Part shown: positions 1 through 7,202 of the stretch, piece after piece | Layout of the letters: each line of letters opens with the position of its first letter | Position numbering within the stretch: the stretch's first letter is position 1 | DNA from: Ruania alkalisoli | GTDB taxonomy: Bacteria > Actinomycetota > Actinomycetes > Actinomycetales > Beutenbergiaceae | DNA: 64,000 nucleotides | Direction of reading: 5' to 3' | Assembly (NCBI RefSeq): GCF_014960965.1 | Contig: NZ_CP063169.1 | Span: 1,583,581-1,647,580 of the forward strand | Made by a program: the position numbers and the translations under genes | The notes under the pieces: model-generated | What the model was told of the DNA's origin: nothing | Databases searched by the model: none | What the model saw: only the letters and a program-made list of their open reading frames with translations

Positions 1-377
1 GCAGCAACGGCGGAACGGGCGGCAGCAGCCATTGCCTCGCGCGCTTCCTGGAGGCGTGAGCCAATCTCGGAATCTTCCCCACCTTCTGGCAGGTTGGCTG
101 TCACAGTTGCCGCCGTGTGGACTGCGAGCGCCATTCGGTATGATTCTTCCGCTTGCTGTAGGCGAGCCTTCGCAGGCTCTACCAGTAGCAGCGCCCGACG
201 CTTTTCGTCATCCGCCTTCGCTAGATCCTCAGCGGAAATGGAGCGATCGTTGGCCGTGAGCCGTCGCTCATACTCAGCAGCCTTTGCGGAGGCTGTTTCA
301 GCCGCAGTCTCAGCCCTAGTGGCCTGAGCCCTTGCGGTAGTCAGTTCGGTTCTTGCCTTCGTCAGTTCTTCAGTCAT
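1..377 (-). CDS. Helical/coiled-coil hypothetical protein, C-terminus outside window
   Basis: Reading leftward from the ATG at 377 gives an open frame of about 125 codons that leaves the window without a stop. A good ribosome-binding site, GGAAGGA, lies about 6 bases upstream of the ATG. The protein starts MTEELTKARTELTTARAQ and continues almost entirely in Ala, Glu, Lys, Arg and Gln, as expected of a long helix or coiled coil. No signal peptide, membrane segment or catalytic motif is visible. I do not recognise a family. Lying inside the integrated element, it could be a structural or scaffold-like phage or conjugation protein, but that is a guess. Confidence 0.7.
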   Translation of the reverse strand, partial: MTEELTKARTELTTARAQATRAETAAETASAKAAEYERRLTANDRSISAEDLAKADDEKRRALLLVEPAKARLQQAEESYRMALAVHTAATVTANLPEGGEDSEIGSRLQEAREAMAAAARSAVA

Positions 378-513
378 GTTCTTCCTTCCAGTAGTTCATG
401 AGAGCACTCAGCGGTAAGTTGCTAAGTTGCAGCCAGCTCGGACTTCCCCTCGACTTCGTCTCGGTCCGATCCTCGCCGGTGGCTTTGATCCAGCGAGAGG
501 ACTATTCCCTCGT

Positions 514-594
514 TGGGGGCCAGAGGCCCCACAAAGGGAGACAGGGCTCTTTGGGCTTAGCCCTATTGGGCTGTCTGGGGGCCAGAGGCCCCAC
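514..594. repeat. Two copies of a 19-base hairpin word, 62 bp apart, around a central stem
   Basis: The identical 19-mer TGGGGGCCAGAGGCCCCAC is at 514-532 and 576-594. Each copy folds into a 6-bp stem GGGGCC/GGCCCC with loop AGA. Between them AGGGCT (543-548) can pair with AGCCCT (559-564), and AGACAG (539-544) with CTGTCT (571-576). The result is a hairpin-hairpin-hairpin array of about 80 bases. It is not followed by a T-run on either strand, so simple terminators are unlikely. Confidence 0.7.
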
Positions 595-734
595 CTAGAG
601 CAAATCTCTCTCGGTGGACTCAGTACCTGGCGCTGGCGGTGCGACGCGGAGCGGAGCAAGTGAGCCAGCGCTGGTTGCCAAGTCGCCTATTGCATGGTCG
701 CTCAGCAGTCGCTTCGCTCGCTTCGCTTATATAG

Positions 735-807
735 GAAACGTCGCATCCCTGTGTTTCCAACGGTTCTGAGAGGTTACGGTGCCGTAGGTTAGGCCCGAAA
801 CGTCGCA
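735..807. repeat. Direct repeat GAAACGTCGCA, two copies 62 bp apart
   Basis: The 11-mer GAAACGTCGCA is present at 735-745 and 797-807. The spacing equals that of the 19-base hairpin pair upstream. Together they lie just past the 3' end of the Cys-rich gene. They could be iteron-like or protein-binding sites; chance cannot be excluded for an 11-mer. Confidence 0.45.
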
Positions 808-809
808 CT

Positions 810-1214
810 CTAGGCCGCTGTCGATGCCACGGCATCACGAGCGCGCCTTGCAGCATTGCGGCAAGTGCTCCCGCAGTACCTGGCATCACGTCTTGTGCTC
901 TGCAATTGGCGTTGGCACACCTCGCAGGGCCGTTCTCCGGTCCGTTCCGCTGCCGCCTGCCACGAGACCGAAAGCATATGCCGCAGACGCGCCCTCGTCG
1001 CTTCCAGGTTGCCGTCTCGATTGAGCACCCATCTGCCGCTGCCGTTCTGCACGAGCACCGGAGAATCGTTGGCACGAAACATTGCACCAGGATCCTGGCA
1101 GCCGCCAAGCTCGCCAGGGACCAGGTGCCGTTCATACGCGGTCCTCGATCCGAACTGCGCAGTGCGACCAGCCGCTAGGCAGGCGTCGCACGCGACGGCT
1201 CTAGGTCCACTCAT
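810..1214 (-). CDS. Small Cys-rich (zinc-binding-like) protein coupled to xis
   Basis: 134 residues starting MSGPRAVACDACLAAGRT. The ATG at 1214 overlaps the stop of the excisionase gene in an ATGA junction, which fixes the start and implies translational coupling. The C-terminal third holds C-x2-C (CEVC), then a basic stretch, then YCGSTCRNAARR. This CxxC ... YCxxxC-R-x-A-x-R pattern is common in small zinc-finger-like proteins of actinobacterial phages and plasmids. A second CxxC (CDAC) is near the N-terminus. No enzymatic motif is visible. A DNA-binding or replication-accessory role in the element is plausible but inferred. Confidence 0.7.
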   Translation of the reverse strand: MSGPRAVACDACLAAGRTAQFGSRTAYERHLVPGELGGCQDPGAMFRANDSPVLVQNGSGRWVLNRDGNLEATRARLRHMLSVSWQAAAERTGERPCEVCQRQLQSTRRDARYCGSTCRNAARRARDAVASTAA

Positions 1215-1399
1215 GCAGTGGCCACAATCGTTGACTCCAGCCATGCATCTGCATCGCTCTGGCGGTAGCGGACAACCTTTCCACGCTTCGCAAACGCTGG
1301 CCCTGTGCCGCTGCTTCTCCAATTGGCGAGCGTCTGGCGGCTCACTCCGAGGTAGTCGCCAAGTTCGGCCGGCGTGAGCCAGTAATTCTTTGTCGTCAT
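1211..1399 (-). CDS. xis: Excisionase / AlpA-type helix-turn-helix protein
   Basis: 62 residues, the usual size of MerR-superfamily (HTH_17/AlpA) excisionases. The motif WLTPAELGDYLGVSRQTLANW is a winged-helix HTH, followed by a short wing (GKVVRYRQSDADAWL). Such proteins bend attachment-site DNA and steer the tyrosine integrase toward excision, and some also regulate transcription. It is transcribed away from the integrase gene, 350 bp apart, and is coupled by ATGA to the Cys-rich gene. The start at 1399 is the only good one; an AGGGG lies about 10 bases upstream. Confidence 0.85.
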   Translation of the reverse strand: MTTKNYWLTPAELGDYLGVSRQTLANWRSSGTGPAFAKRGKVVRYRQSDADAWLESTIVATA

Positions 1400-1748
1400 G
1401 AAGGTTCGACCCCTTTCACATAAGGGAGTCGGAACCGTTCACGCACGCGCTGGCTTAGCGAAGGCCCCGACTCCATTGCCGGTTGAATGCGGAACGGCAC
1501 AGCAGACCGTTCCATCCTTCACTAGCCTCTTGGGCCACGTAACCGGGGGCGTGACGTCCCGGTCCCGTGCTCTGCGCTTCCTGACCCCTCGCGCTGAGTT
1601 CAAGCCTTGCCAGTAGGTTTGGAACTGGGTGTTCCGTTGCGGGCACTTTCGGTGCCGTACCTTGGCGCTTCAATTCCCTATTGTACGAGTAGGTACCGCA
1701 ACCCGCGCAAGCGTGACTATTTGGCACCAATTATGCTACCGTGCAGGC
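1400..1748. other. Divergent control region between xis and int
   Basis: 349 bases with no credible gene. It must hold the promoters of the divergent xis and int genes. A stem ACCGGG (1542-1547) / CCCGGT (1558-1563) and a small hairpin GGCAC (1642-1646) / GTGCC (1652-1656) are visible. A TATGCT hexamer at 1732-1737 ends 11 bases before the int ATG, so the integrase mRNA could be nearly leaderless; no matching -35 is obvious. Confidence 0.5.
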
Positions 1749-2984
1749 ATGGCTAGAGCAGCGACCCCCGTAGGCGAGATTGGCAAGATCACCGCCACCC
1801 ACCAGGTGCACCGTGATGGAGCTTGGCGCAACCTGACCGGCGATGAGAGGCCGTCCAAGGGAGAGAAGCACCGTTGGCGTGCACGTGCCCGCTACCGCGA
1901 GTCGATCAACGCCTACCGGGCCATGGAGCGCTACGCCGACACGAAGGCGAAGGCAGAGCGCCAGTTGCGCGATGCAGTGCGTGACCAGTCAGAGCATGCC
2001 GCACGCACACAGGGACGTGCCGACCAGCCGCTAGGCGACGCTGCCGCTGCCTGGCGCTCGCAGATGGAGCAGCGCAAGGATCTATCCGATAAGAGTAAGC
2101 GGGTTTACCGCGACGCCTGCACACGCTTCATCGAGTCCAACTCGGAGGTGAACCGCCTCGCACTGGTAGAGGTCGATCTGGTGGAGGTCACGCGCTTCCT
2201 GATGCACGTTGCAGAGCGCCACGGCTCTGGCTCAGCCAAGACGGCACGGTCGGTCCTCTCAGGCGTGCTGGAGGAAGCGGTACAGGCTGGCGCGCTGCCT
2301 ATGAACGTGGCCCGTGGCGCTCGCATCCCCAAGATGAAGCGTGACGTGGACGCAGACGGCGTGAGCGAGGATCGGGCCATGCTGCTGGAGTCGCTAGGCG
2401 TGCCCCGTCGTGAGTGGACACGGGACACGGACCGGGCCATGACCAGGGAGCAACGCGACCAGGTGTGTGCGTTCGTTACCTATGACGAGATGGCTCGGAC
2501 CCGAGACGTTGCGGACCTGGTGCAGTTCCTTGCCGGTACGGGCGTGAGGATCAACGAAGCACTCGCGCTGCGCTGGCAGGACGTAGACCTGACCGCGGAC
2601 TCCGGCACAGCGTTTATCCGTGGCACCAAGACGGAGCGCTCACAGCGCCTGCTGCACCTGCCTACGTGGCTGGTGGACGTGCTGCGACAGCGCCAGGCAG
2701 AGCGTGGCAGCCGTGGCTACGTGTTCGGCTCACCGCACAAGGGGGACCTGCATCGCCGTGACGGTAGTGCAGTAGACAAAGCACTGCGCTCCATCCTGGA
2801 CCGTGCAGGCTACCCATGGGCCACAGCGCACACGTTCCGCCGTACCGTCGCCACGCTGCTGGTGGATGCAGGACTGTCCGTGGCAGATGCTGCTGACCAG
2901 TTGGGGCACGAGGACACCAGCATGACGATGCGCGAGTACCTCGGTCGCGGTAGGGGCAGGCGCGATGTTGCAGACGCCCTGTAG
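1749..2984 (+). CDS. int: Tyrosine recombinase (integrase)
   Basis: 411 residues from the ATG at 1749; the frame stays open further upstream but the sequence there is not protein-like. Layout is typical of phage/ICE integrases: an N-terminal arm-binding region, a core-binding helical domain (about 95-190) and a catalytic domain. Catalytic residues are Arg in GTGVRINEALALRW (about 266), Lys in RGTKTERSQ, His-x2-Arg in AHTFRRTVAT (about 360), His in LGHEDTSM and the nucleophile Tyr in MREYLGRG (about 397). It reads toward the 3' end of tRNA-Arg, 75 bp away, the probable attB. There is no evident Shine-Dalgarno, so a leaderless mRNA is possible. Confidence 0.93.
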   Translation: MARAATPVGEIGKITATHQVHRDGAWRNLTGDERPSKGEKHRWRARARYRESINAYRAMERYADTKAKAERQLRDAVRDQSEHAARTQGRADQPLGDAAAAWRSQMEQRKDLSDKSKRVYRDACTRFIESNSEVNRLALVEVDLVEVTRFLMHVAERHGSGSAKTARSVLSGVLEEAVQAGALPMNVARGARIPKMKRDVDADGVSEDRAMLLESLGVPRREWTRDTDRAMTREQRDQVCAFVTYDEMARTRDVADLVQFLAGTGVRINEALALRWQDVDLTADSGTAFIRGTKTERSQRLLHLPTWLVDVLRQRQAERGSRGYVFGSPHKGDLHRRDGSAVDKALRSILDRAGYPWATAHTFRRTVATLLVDAGLSVADAADQLGHEDTSMTMREYLGRGRGRRDVADAL

Positions 2985-3000
2985 GAGAGGGCACGTGCAG

Positions 3001-3021
3001 CCAATTTGGGGGATAAATTGG
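3001..3021. repeat. Inverted repeat CCAATTT/AAATTGG behind int
   Basis: CCAATTT (3001-3007) and AAATTGG (3015-3021) form a 7-bp stem with a 7-base loop, between the int stop and tRNA-Arg. It could be an integrase arm-binding site flanking the att core or a weak terminator of int. Its A+T-richness stands out against the chromosome. Confidence 0.5.
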
Positions 3022-3056
3022 TGATCGAGCACCGCTGTACCGAGGAATCGTTGCAA

Positions 3057-3132
<76 letters not shown>

Positions 3133-3242
3133 GTCCGCCTAGGATATCGAGGTACGGGGTCCCTCGATATCCAGCGACCCCGCGGCGCGCCCACCCGGCG
3201 CGCGAGTTGGCCCACGACTTCGTAAGGCGGCAGGCTAGGCAC

Positions 3243-4892
3243 GTGAGTTCGACCCCCGCAACTTCGCCGCCCGAGCCGGGCACCGATTCCGACGACGCCT
3301 ACGAGGACCTCGCCGGCCGCGTGCCGATGGTCGAGGTTATTGAACACCTGCTCACCAACGTTGACGCAGCGTCGCTGCCGCTTGAGGTTCCCGGCATCGG
3401 CGAGTATCGCGCTCGCAGGGACAGGTTGGCCACCCAGATCCGCCACCACCTGTTGCCACGGCTCAAGCAGGTGGCCGCCCCGGTCATCGTCGTCGTCGGC
3501 GGTTCCACGGGTGCGGGCAAGTCCACCATCGTCAACTCCGTCGTGGGCGAGGAGATCACCGAGGCGGGGGTGCTGCGGCCCACGACCCGTCAACCCGTCC
3601 TGGTAGTTCACCCCAAGGACGCCGAGCTGATGGACGAGCACCCGGTCACCCAGGTGGCCGGCGTCTCGACCACCGAGAACATCCCCCGGGGGATGGCACT
3701 GCTGGATGCGCCGGACCTGGACTCGGTCCATGCCGGCAACCGCGGCCTAGCCGACCAGCTCGTCGAGCTGGCCGATCTCTGGGTGTTCGTGACCACCGGC
3801 TCCCGGTACGGCGACGCTGTGCCATGGACGCGACTGAGGGCAGCATCCGAGCGAGGTGTCTCGCTTGCCGTCGTCCTGAACCGGGTGGATCCGGATGCGC
3901 TTTCCACAGTGCGCCGGGACCTGTTCGAGCGCCTCGACGGTCAAGGGTTCGGCTCCGTACCCTTCTTCGTGGTTCCCGACGTCGGACCGCATGAGGGTGT
4001 TCTGAGCGAGGACCGGATCCGCGAGTTCACCCAATGGCTCACCGTGCTCGGTGCGCGCAGCCAGTCACGCAGCGTCATTGCGCGTACCGTGCGCGGCGCG
4101 TGGCCAGCCCTGCGCCAGGATGTCCAGCAGGTGGCCTTAGCCCTGGAGGAGCAGTGGCGGGCTCGGGTCAGTCTGCGCAATCAGCTCACCGGCGCCGCGA
4201 CCGGTTCCGCGGACCAGGTGCGGGAGGATCTGACTACCGGCGCCGCTGCCACCGGCGCACCGACGACGGCCTGGCTCTCCGGGGCCAGTACGGGCGGGCC
4301 GTTGGCACCGTTGGTCGCCCCGGCCGCCAACCTCTTCGAGTCGTGGCGCTTCCGCCGCGCCGCGCCTGCCCGCGCCGAGGCGATCCGTTCGTTGCGAGAG
4401 GTTGCCGTGCAGGCCGCCCGTACCCTCATCGACGAGGCTGCTGAGCGGGCGGAACGAGCCATTCGGACGACGGCGGAGCAGTCCGACGCCGGACGTCACC
4501 TCGCCGCTTCAGTCACCGCCGAGGAGTGCCGGCAGGCACGTGCCGAACGACTCACCGTGCTCTTCGCTGAGTGGGACGACGTCGTGGCGGAGCTGTGCGA
4601 GACGCTGCCGTTCTCCGGTGAGGACGCTGGCCTAGACGGCGGTGGTAAGGCAGCCTTGGTCGAGGCCGCGGCTGTCGGCCTGGACGGGGCCGCACGCGCA
4701 GTGACGCGCTTGCTGGGGGAGCGAGGTGACGCCGTCGTGGGACGCTTGAGCAGCGACCTGGGCTCCTGGGCGCACATGGCCGTCACAGCCGAGTCCGAAC
4801 CGTTCGTCGCTACGCTCGACGCGTTGGGTATGGATGAGGACTCTGCCCGTAGCCTGCGCCTGCGAGCCTCCGAGCTGAAGGGGTACATGTGA
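3243..4892 (+). CDS. Dynamin-like GTPase, first of a pair
   Basis: About 549 residues from the GTG at 3243; a TTG 36 bases upstream is possible but less likely. GTPase motifs are clear: G1 GSTGAGKST (about residue 87), a DAPDLDS G3 motif (about 156) and G4 NRVD (about 214). The C-terminal half is Ala/Arg/Glu-rich and helical, as in dynamin-family proteins. No strong membrane helix is seen. The gene overlaps the next GTPase gene by GTGA, so the two are co-translated. Tandem dynamin-like pairs are known in actinobacteria; the Streptomyces DynA/DynB pair stabilises sporulation septa. Assigning this pair to a membrane-remodelling role is inference. Confidence 0.8.
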   Translation: MSSTPATSPPEPGTDSDDAYEDLAGRVPMVEVIEHLLTNVDAASLPLEVPGIGEYRARRDRLATQIRHHLLPRLKQVAAPVIVVVGGSTGAGKSTIVNSVVGEEITEAGVLRPTTRQPVLVVHPKDAELMDEHPVTQVAGVSTTENIPRGMALLDAPDLDSVHAGNRGLADQLVELADLWVFVTTGSRYGDAVPWTRLRAASERGVSLAVVLNRVDPDALSTVRRDLFERLDGQGFGSVPFFVVPDVGPHEGVLSEDRIREFTQWLTVLGARSQSRSVIARTVRGAWPALRQDVQQVALALEEQWRARVSLRNQLTGAATGSADQVREDLTTGAAATGAPTTAWLSGASTGGPLAPLVAPAANLFESWRFRRAAPARAEAIRSLREVAVQAARTLIDEAAERAERAIRTTAEQSDAGRHLAASVTAEECRQARAERLTVLFAEWDDVVAELCETLPFSGEDAGLDGGGKAALVEAAAVGLDGAARAVTRLLGERGDAVVGRLSSDLGSWAHMAVTAESEPFVATLDALGMDEDSARSLRLRASELKGYM

Positions 4893-6376
4893 GTGAAGTC
4901 GTCGAGACCGCCCGCCCGGCCGATGGTGTCGGCACCGTGCTCGGTCACCGGGTGGAGGAGATCTCGGCAGCGCTCGACGCCGCTGGTGACCTGATCCCCT
5001 CCGAAGCCCATGACCAGGCTCAGGCGGATCTTCGGCGCGTCATGCGCCGGCTCGAGCTCGGCGTGGACTACACGGTCGTGGCCCTGGTCGGAGGAACCGG
5101 GTCCGGCAAGTCGAGCCTGTTCAACGCGGTCTCCCATCTTGAGTTCGCAGATGTCGGTGTGATCCGCCCGACGACGGCGCGCGCTGCGGCCTGCGTGTGG
5201 GGCAGCAAGGCGACGGCGCTGCTGGACTTCCTCCAGGTCGCACCGGACCGGCGCATCCAGCGTGAGTCCGCCCTCGACGGTGACTCCGAGGACGATCTGG
5301 CGGGCTTGGTCCTGCTGGATCTGCCCGACCATGACTCGGTCGAATCCGGCCACGCCGATCAGGTCCAGCGTCTGTTGCCGCTCATCGATCTGCTCGTGTG
5401 GGTCGTGGACCCGCAGAAGTACGCCGACAACGTCCTGCACGAGGAGTACCTGCGAGCACTGGCCGACCGGCACGAGGCGATGGTCGTGGTGATCAACCAG
5501 ATCGACCGCCTGCCGGATGCCGCCCGCGACCGCGTGCGGTCCGACGTGCAGCGCCTCCTGGTCGAGGACGGTCTTGCCGACGTGCGCATCGAGATGGTCT
5601 CCGCCCGGGAAGGCTCCGGGGTCGACCAGCTCCGTGCGCTGCTCGCGCGGGTGATCAGTGGAGAGTCGGTTGCCGCGCGGACCGCGAGGGACGAAACCGC
5701 GGCGATCTGCCGGCGGCTCTCCGTGCACCTCGGGCCGCAGGATCCGCAACCGCCGTCAGCGCAGGAGACTGCTGAGCGCCTCGCACTGGCCGCCGGAGTG
5801 CCCTCGGTCGCCGAGTCGGTCCGGACCGCCGTCAGCTCGGCGCGCGCCGTTGCCCTGGCGCCTGTGCAGGAGCCGGCGAGTAGCAGGATCCAGGCGATCC
5901 GGGACCGATGGATTGCGCAGGCCACCGAAGGGCTCCCGGGAGCGTGGACAGAGGCCGTGCTCGAAGGGGTGGCGTCATCGGAGGAGTTCGGGGCGCACGT
6001 CTGGCAGGCGCTGTCGGGCTCCGCGCTCCCTTCTGGTCGTGACCGGGCCGCTGCGACGTTGCGGCTGCTCGGGCTCGTCATCGGCGGCTTCGCCGTGGCA
6101 CTGGTGATCGCCGCTGGAGCCGTGATGTCCACCTCGGGTGTGGTGGCGGCATCGATGGCCGGGGCCGCACTCGCGCAGGTGTTCGTGTGCATCGCGTTCC
6201 TGATCGCGGCTCGTCGCCGGCGCCGGCAGACGGGGCACGAGCGAGCCGAGGACTACCTCCAGCGCACAACCGATGCACTCCGGGTCGTGGTCGAAGATGA
6301 TCTGGTCGAACCAACGGCGGCACCGCTGCAGCGTCACGCGATCGTGCGCCGAGGTATCTCCTCGCCTGATCGCTGA
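4889..6376 (+). CDS. Membrane-anchored dynamin-like GTPase, second of the pair
   Basis: 495 residues; the GTG at 4889 overlaps the upstream stop, with AAGGGG six bases before it. G1 GGTGSGKSS (about residue 70), G3-like DLPDHDS (about 145) and G4 NQID (about 203). Near the C-terminus (about 394-442) two hydrophobic segments (LLGLVIGGFAVALVIAAGA; AALAQVFVCIAFLIAA) form a likely membrane hairpin, followed by a basic patch. One soluble and one membrane-anchored GTPase from one message fits a heteromeric membrane-fusion or septation machine. Several related proteins are annotated as 50S-binding GTPases on the G domain alone, which the tail makes less likely. Confidence 0.8.
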   Translation: MSEVVETARPADGVGTVLGHRVEEISAALDAAGDLIPSEAHDQAQADLRRVMRRLELGVDYTVVALVGGTGSGKSSLFNAVSHLEFADVGVIRPTTARAAACVWGSKATALLDFLQVAPDRRIQRESALDGDSEDDLAGLVLLDLPDHDSVESGHADQVQRLLPLIDLLVWVVDPQKYADNVLHEEYLRALADRHEAMVVVINQIDRLPDAARDRVRSDVQRLLVEDGLADVRIEMVSAREGSGVDQLRALLARVISGESVAARTARDETAAICRRLSVHLGPQDPQPPSAQETAERLALAAGVPSVAESVRTAVSSARAVALAPVQEPASSRIQAIRDRWIAQATEGLPGAWTEAVLEGVASSEEFGAHVWQALSGSALPSGRDRAAATLRLLGLVIGGFAVALVIAAGAVMSTSGVVAASMAGAALAQVFVCIAFLIAARRRRRQTGHERAEDYLQRTTDALRVVVEDDLVEPTAAPLQRHAIVRRGISSPDR

Positions 6377-6476
6377 CTGGTCTGCCGCAGGGATGGGCCG
6401 GCCCATGCCCGATGTTCCTTCGTCCACAGCCCCATGCGGGCGGACCTCGGTTGTCGCATTCCTGCCTGCACTCTGG

Positions 6477-6505
6477 GTTCAGCGCCGGAGGGCCCGGTGC
6501 TGAAC
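6477..6505 (+). promoter_or_regulatory. Inverted repeat in the leader of the ssb paralogue
   Basis: GTTCAGC (6477-6483) and GCTGAAC (6499-6505), with inner CCGG/CCGG, form a near-perfect stem that ends directly before the Shine-Dalgarno of the ssb gene (CTGGAGGAG). It may be an operator or an RNA stem that limits ribosome access. No known regulator consensus is recognised. Confidence 0.5.
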
Positions 6506-6518
6506 TGGAGGAGACGAG

Positions 6519-7115
6519 ATGGTCAACGAGGTGGATGTGACGATCCGCGGCTACATCGGGCACGACCCGACCCTCATGCACGGTGAAGGCAAAGTGCCGT
6601 ACCTGCGCCTGAATGTGGGGAGCACCCCGCGCATCCGGGACCGTGAGGGTCAATGGTCGGACGGGGCGACGCAATGGTTCGCAGTCAAGTTCTTCGGTGA
6701 GTTCGCCGTCAATGTTGCCAGGAGCATCCGGCGGGGAGACGCCGTGGTTGCCCGTGGTCGGCTCGAGCACGAGGAGTACGTGAGCAGGGACGGTGAGGAT
6801 CGGTGGAGCGCCACGATCATCGCGAACGCGTTCGGGCCGGATCTGCGTCACGCCGAGGCGAACGTGCGCCGGAGCAGCTGGGCAGCCGAGGTGGCCCAGC
6901 GAGCGGCGGAACGGGCCCAGCACGGTCTTCCGGATGTCTCCGGCATGGAGGAGGTGCCCGAGAACTGGGACACGAGGACAGATCAGGCTGAGTTCGGCAC
7001 CGGCGATGCAGATGGTGCTGACGACCCGCAACACGACGGGGCAGATCCCGGTGAGCTGGCGTCCACCGACCGACCGGTGAGCGAGGAGTTGCTGGTCGAG
7101 CGGGTCTCCGCCTGA
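6519..7115 (+). CDS. ssb: Single-stranded DNA-binding protein paralogue
   Basis: 198 residues with GGAGGAG before the ATG at 6519. The N-terminal 110 residues are an SSB OB fold (VDVTIRGYIGHDPTL ... WFAVKFFGEFAVNVARSIRRGDAVVARGRL). The tail (about 120-198) is acidic and variable and lacks the canonical DDDIPF-like tip, ending LLVERVSA. This fits the second actinobacterial SSB (SSBb type), which sits next to ettA in mycobacteria, rather than the replicative SSB found with rpsF/rpsR. Without the acidic tip, binding to the usual SSB partners is doubtful. Confidence 0.88.
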   Translation: MVNEVDVTIRGYIGHDPTLMHGEGKVPYLRLNVGSTPRIRDREGQWSDGATQWFAVKFFGEFAVNVARSIRRGDAVVARGRLEHEEYVSRDGEDRWSATIIANAFGPDLRHAEANVRRSSWAAEVAQRAAERAQHGLPDVSGMEEVPENWDTRTDQAEFGTGDADGADDPQHDGADPGELASTDRPVSEELLVERVSA

Positions 7116-7202
7116 GCAGATGACTCGGCCACAGGTACACCCCAGTGCGTCGAGGGCCGTAGGCTGGGAGATGCGATCCACCCGAACTGATCTGGGAGAA
7201 CT

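Larger units (their letters stand above)
378..809. other. Non-coding, hairpin-rich block of the mobile element
   Basis: No convincing reading frame lies in these 432 bases: the open frames lack ribosome-binding sites and have odd composition. What it does hold is secondary structure. A 19-base hairpin-forming word occurs twice (514-532, 576-594) around a third stem (AGGGCT 543-548 with AGCCCT 559-564). AGACAG (539-544) is complementary to CTGTCT (571-576). A stem GCGCTGGC/GCCAGCGC lies at 630-671, and GAAACGTCGCA occurs twice (735-745, 797-807). A replication or transfer origin, a packaging site or a structured RNA are all possible; nothing seen decides between them. Confidence 0.55.

Noticed and set aside
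408-663. Short open frames on both strands in the non-coding block of the element
   Set aside because: They run through the hairpin repeats, lack ribosome-binding sites and have no recognisable protein composition.
810-1322. Longer version of the Cys-rich protein starting at 1322
   Set aside because: It would overlap most of xis; the ATGA junction at 1211-1214 gives a far better start.
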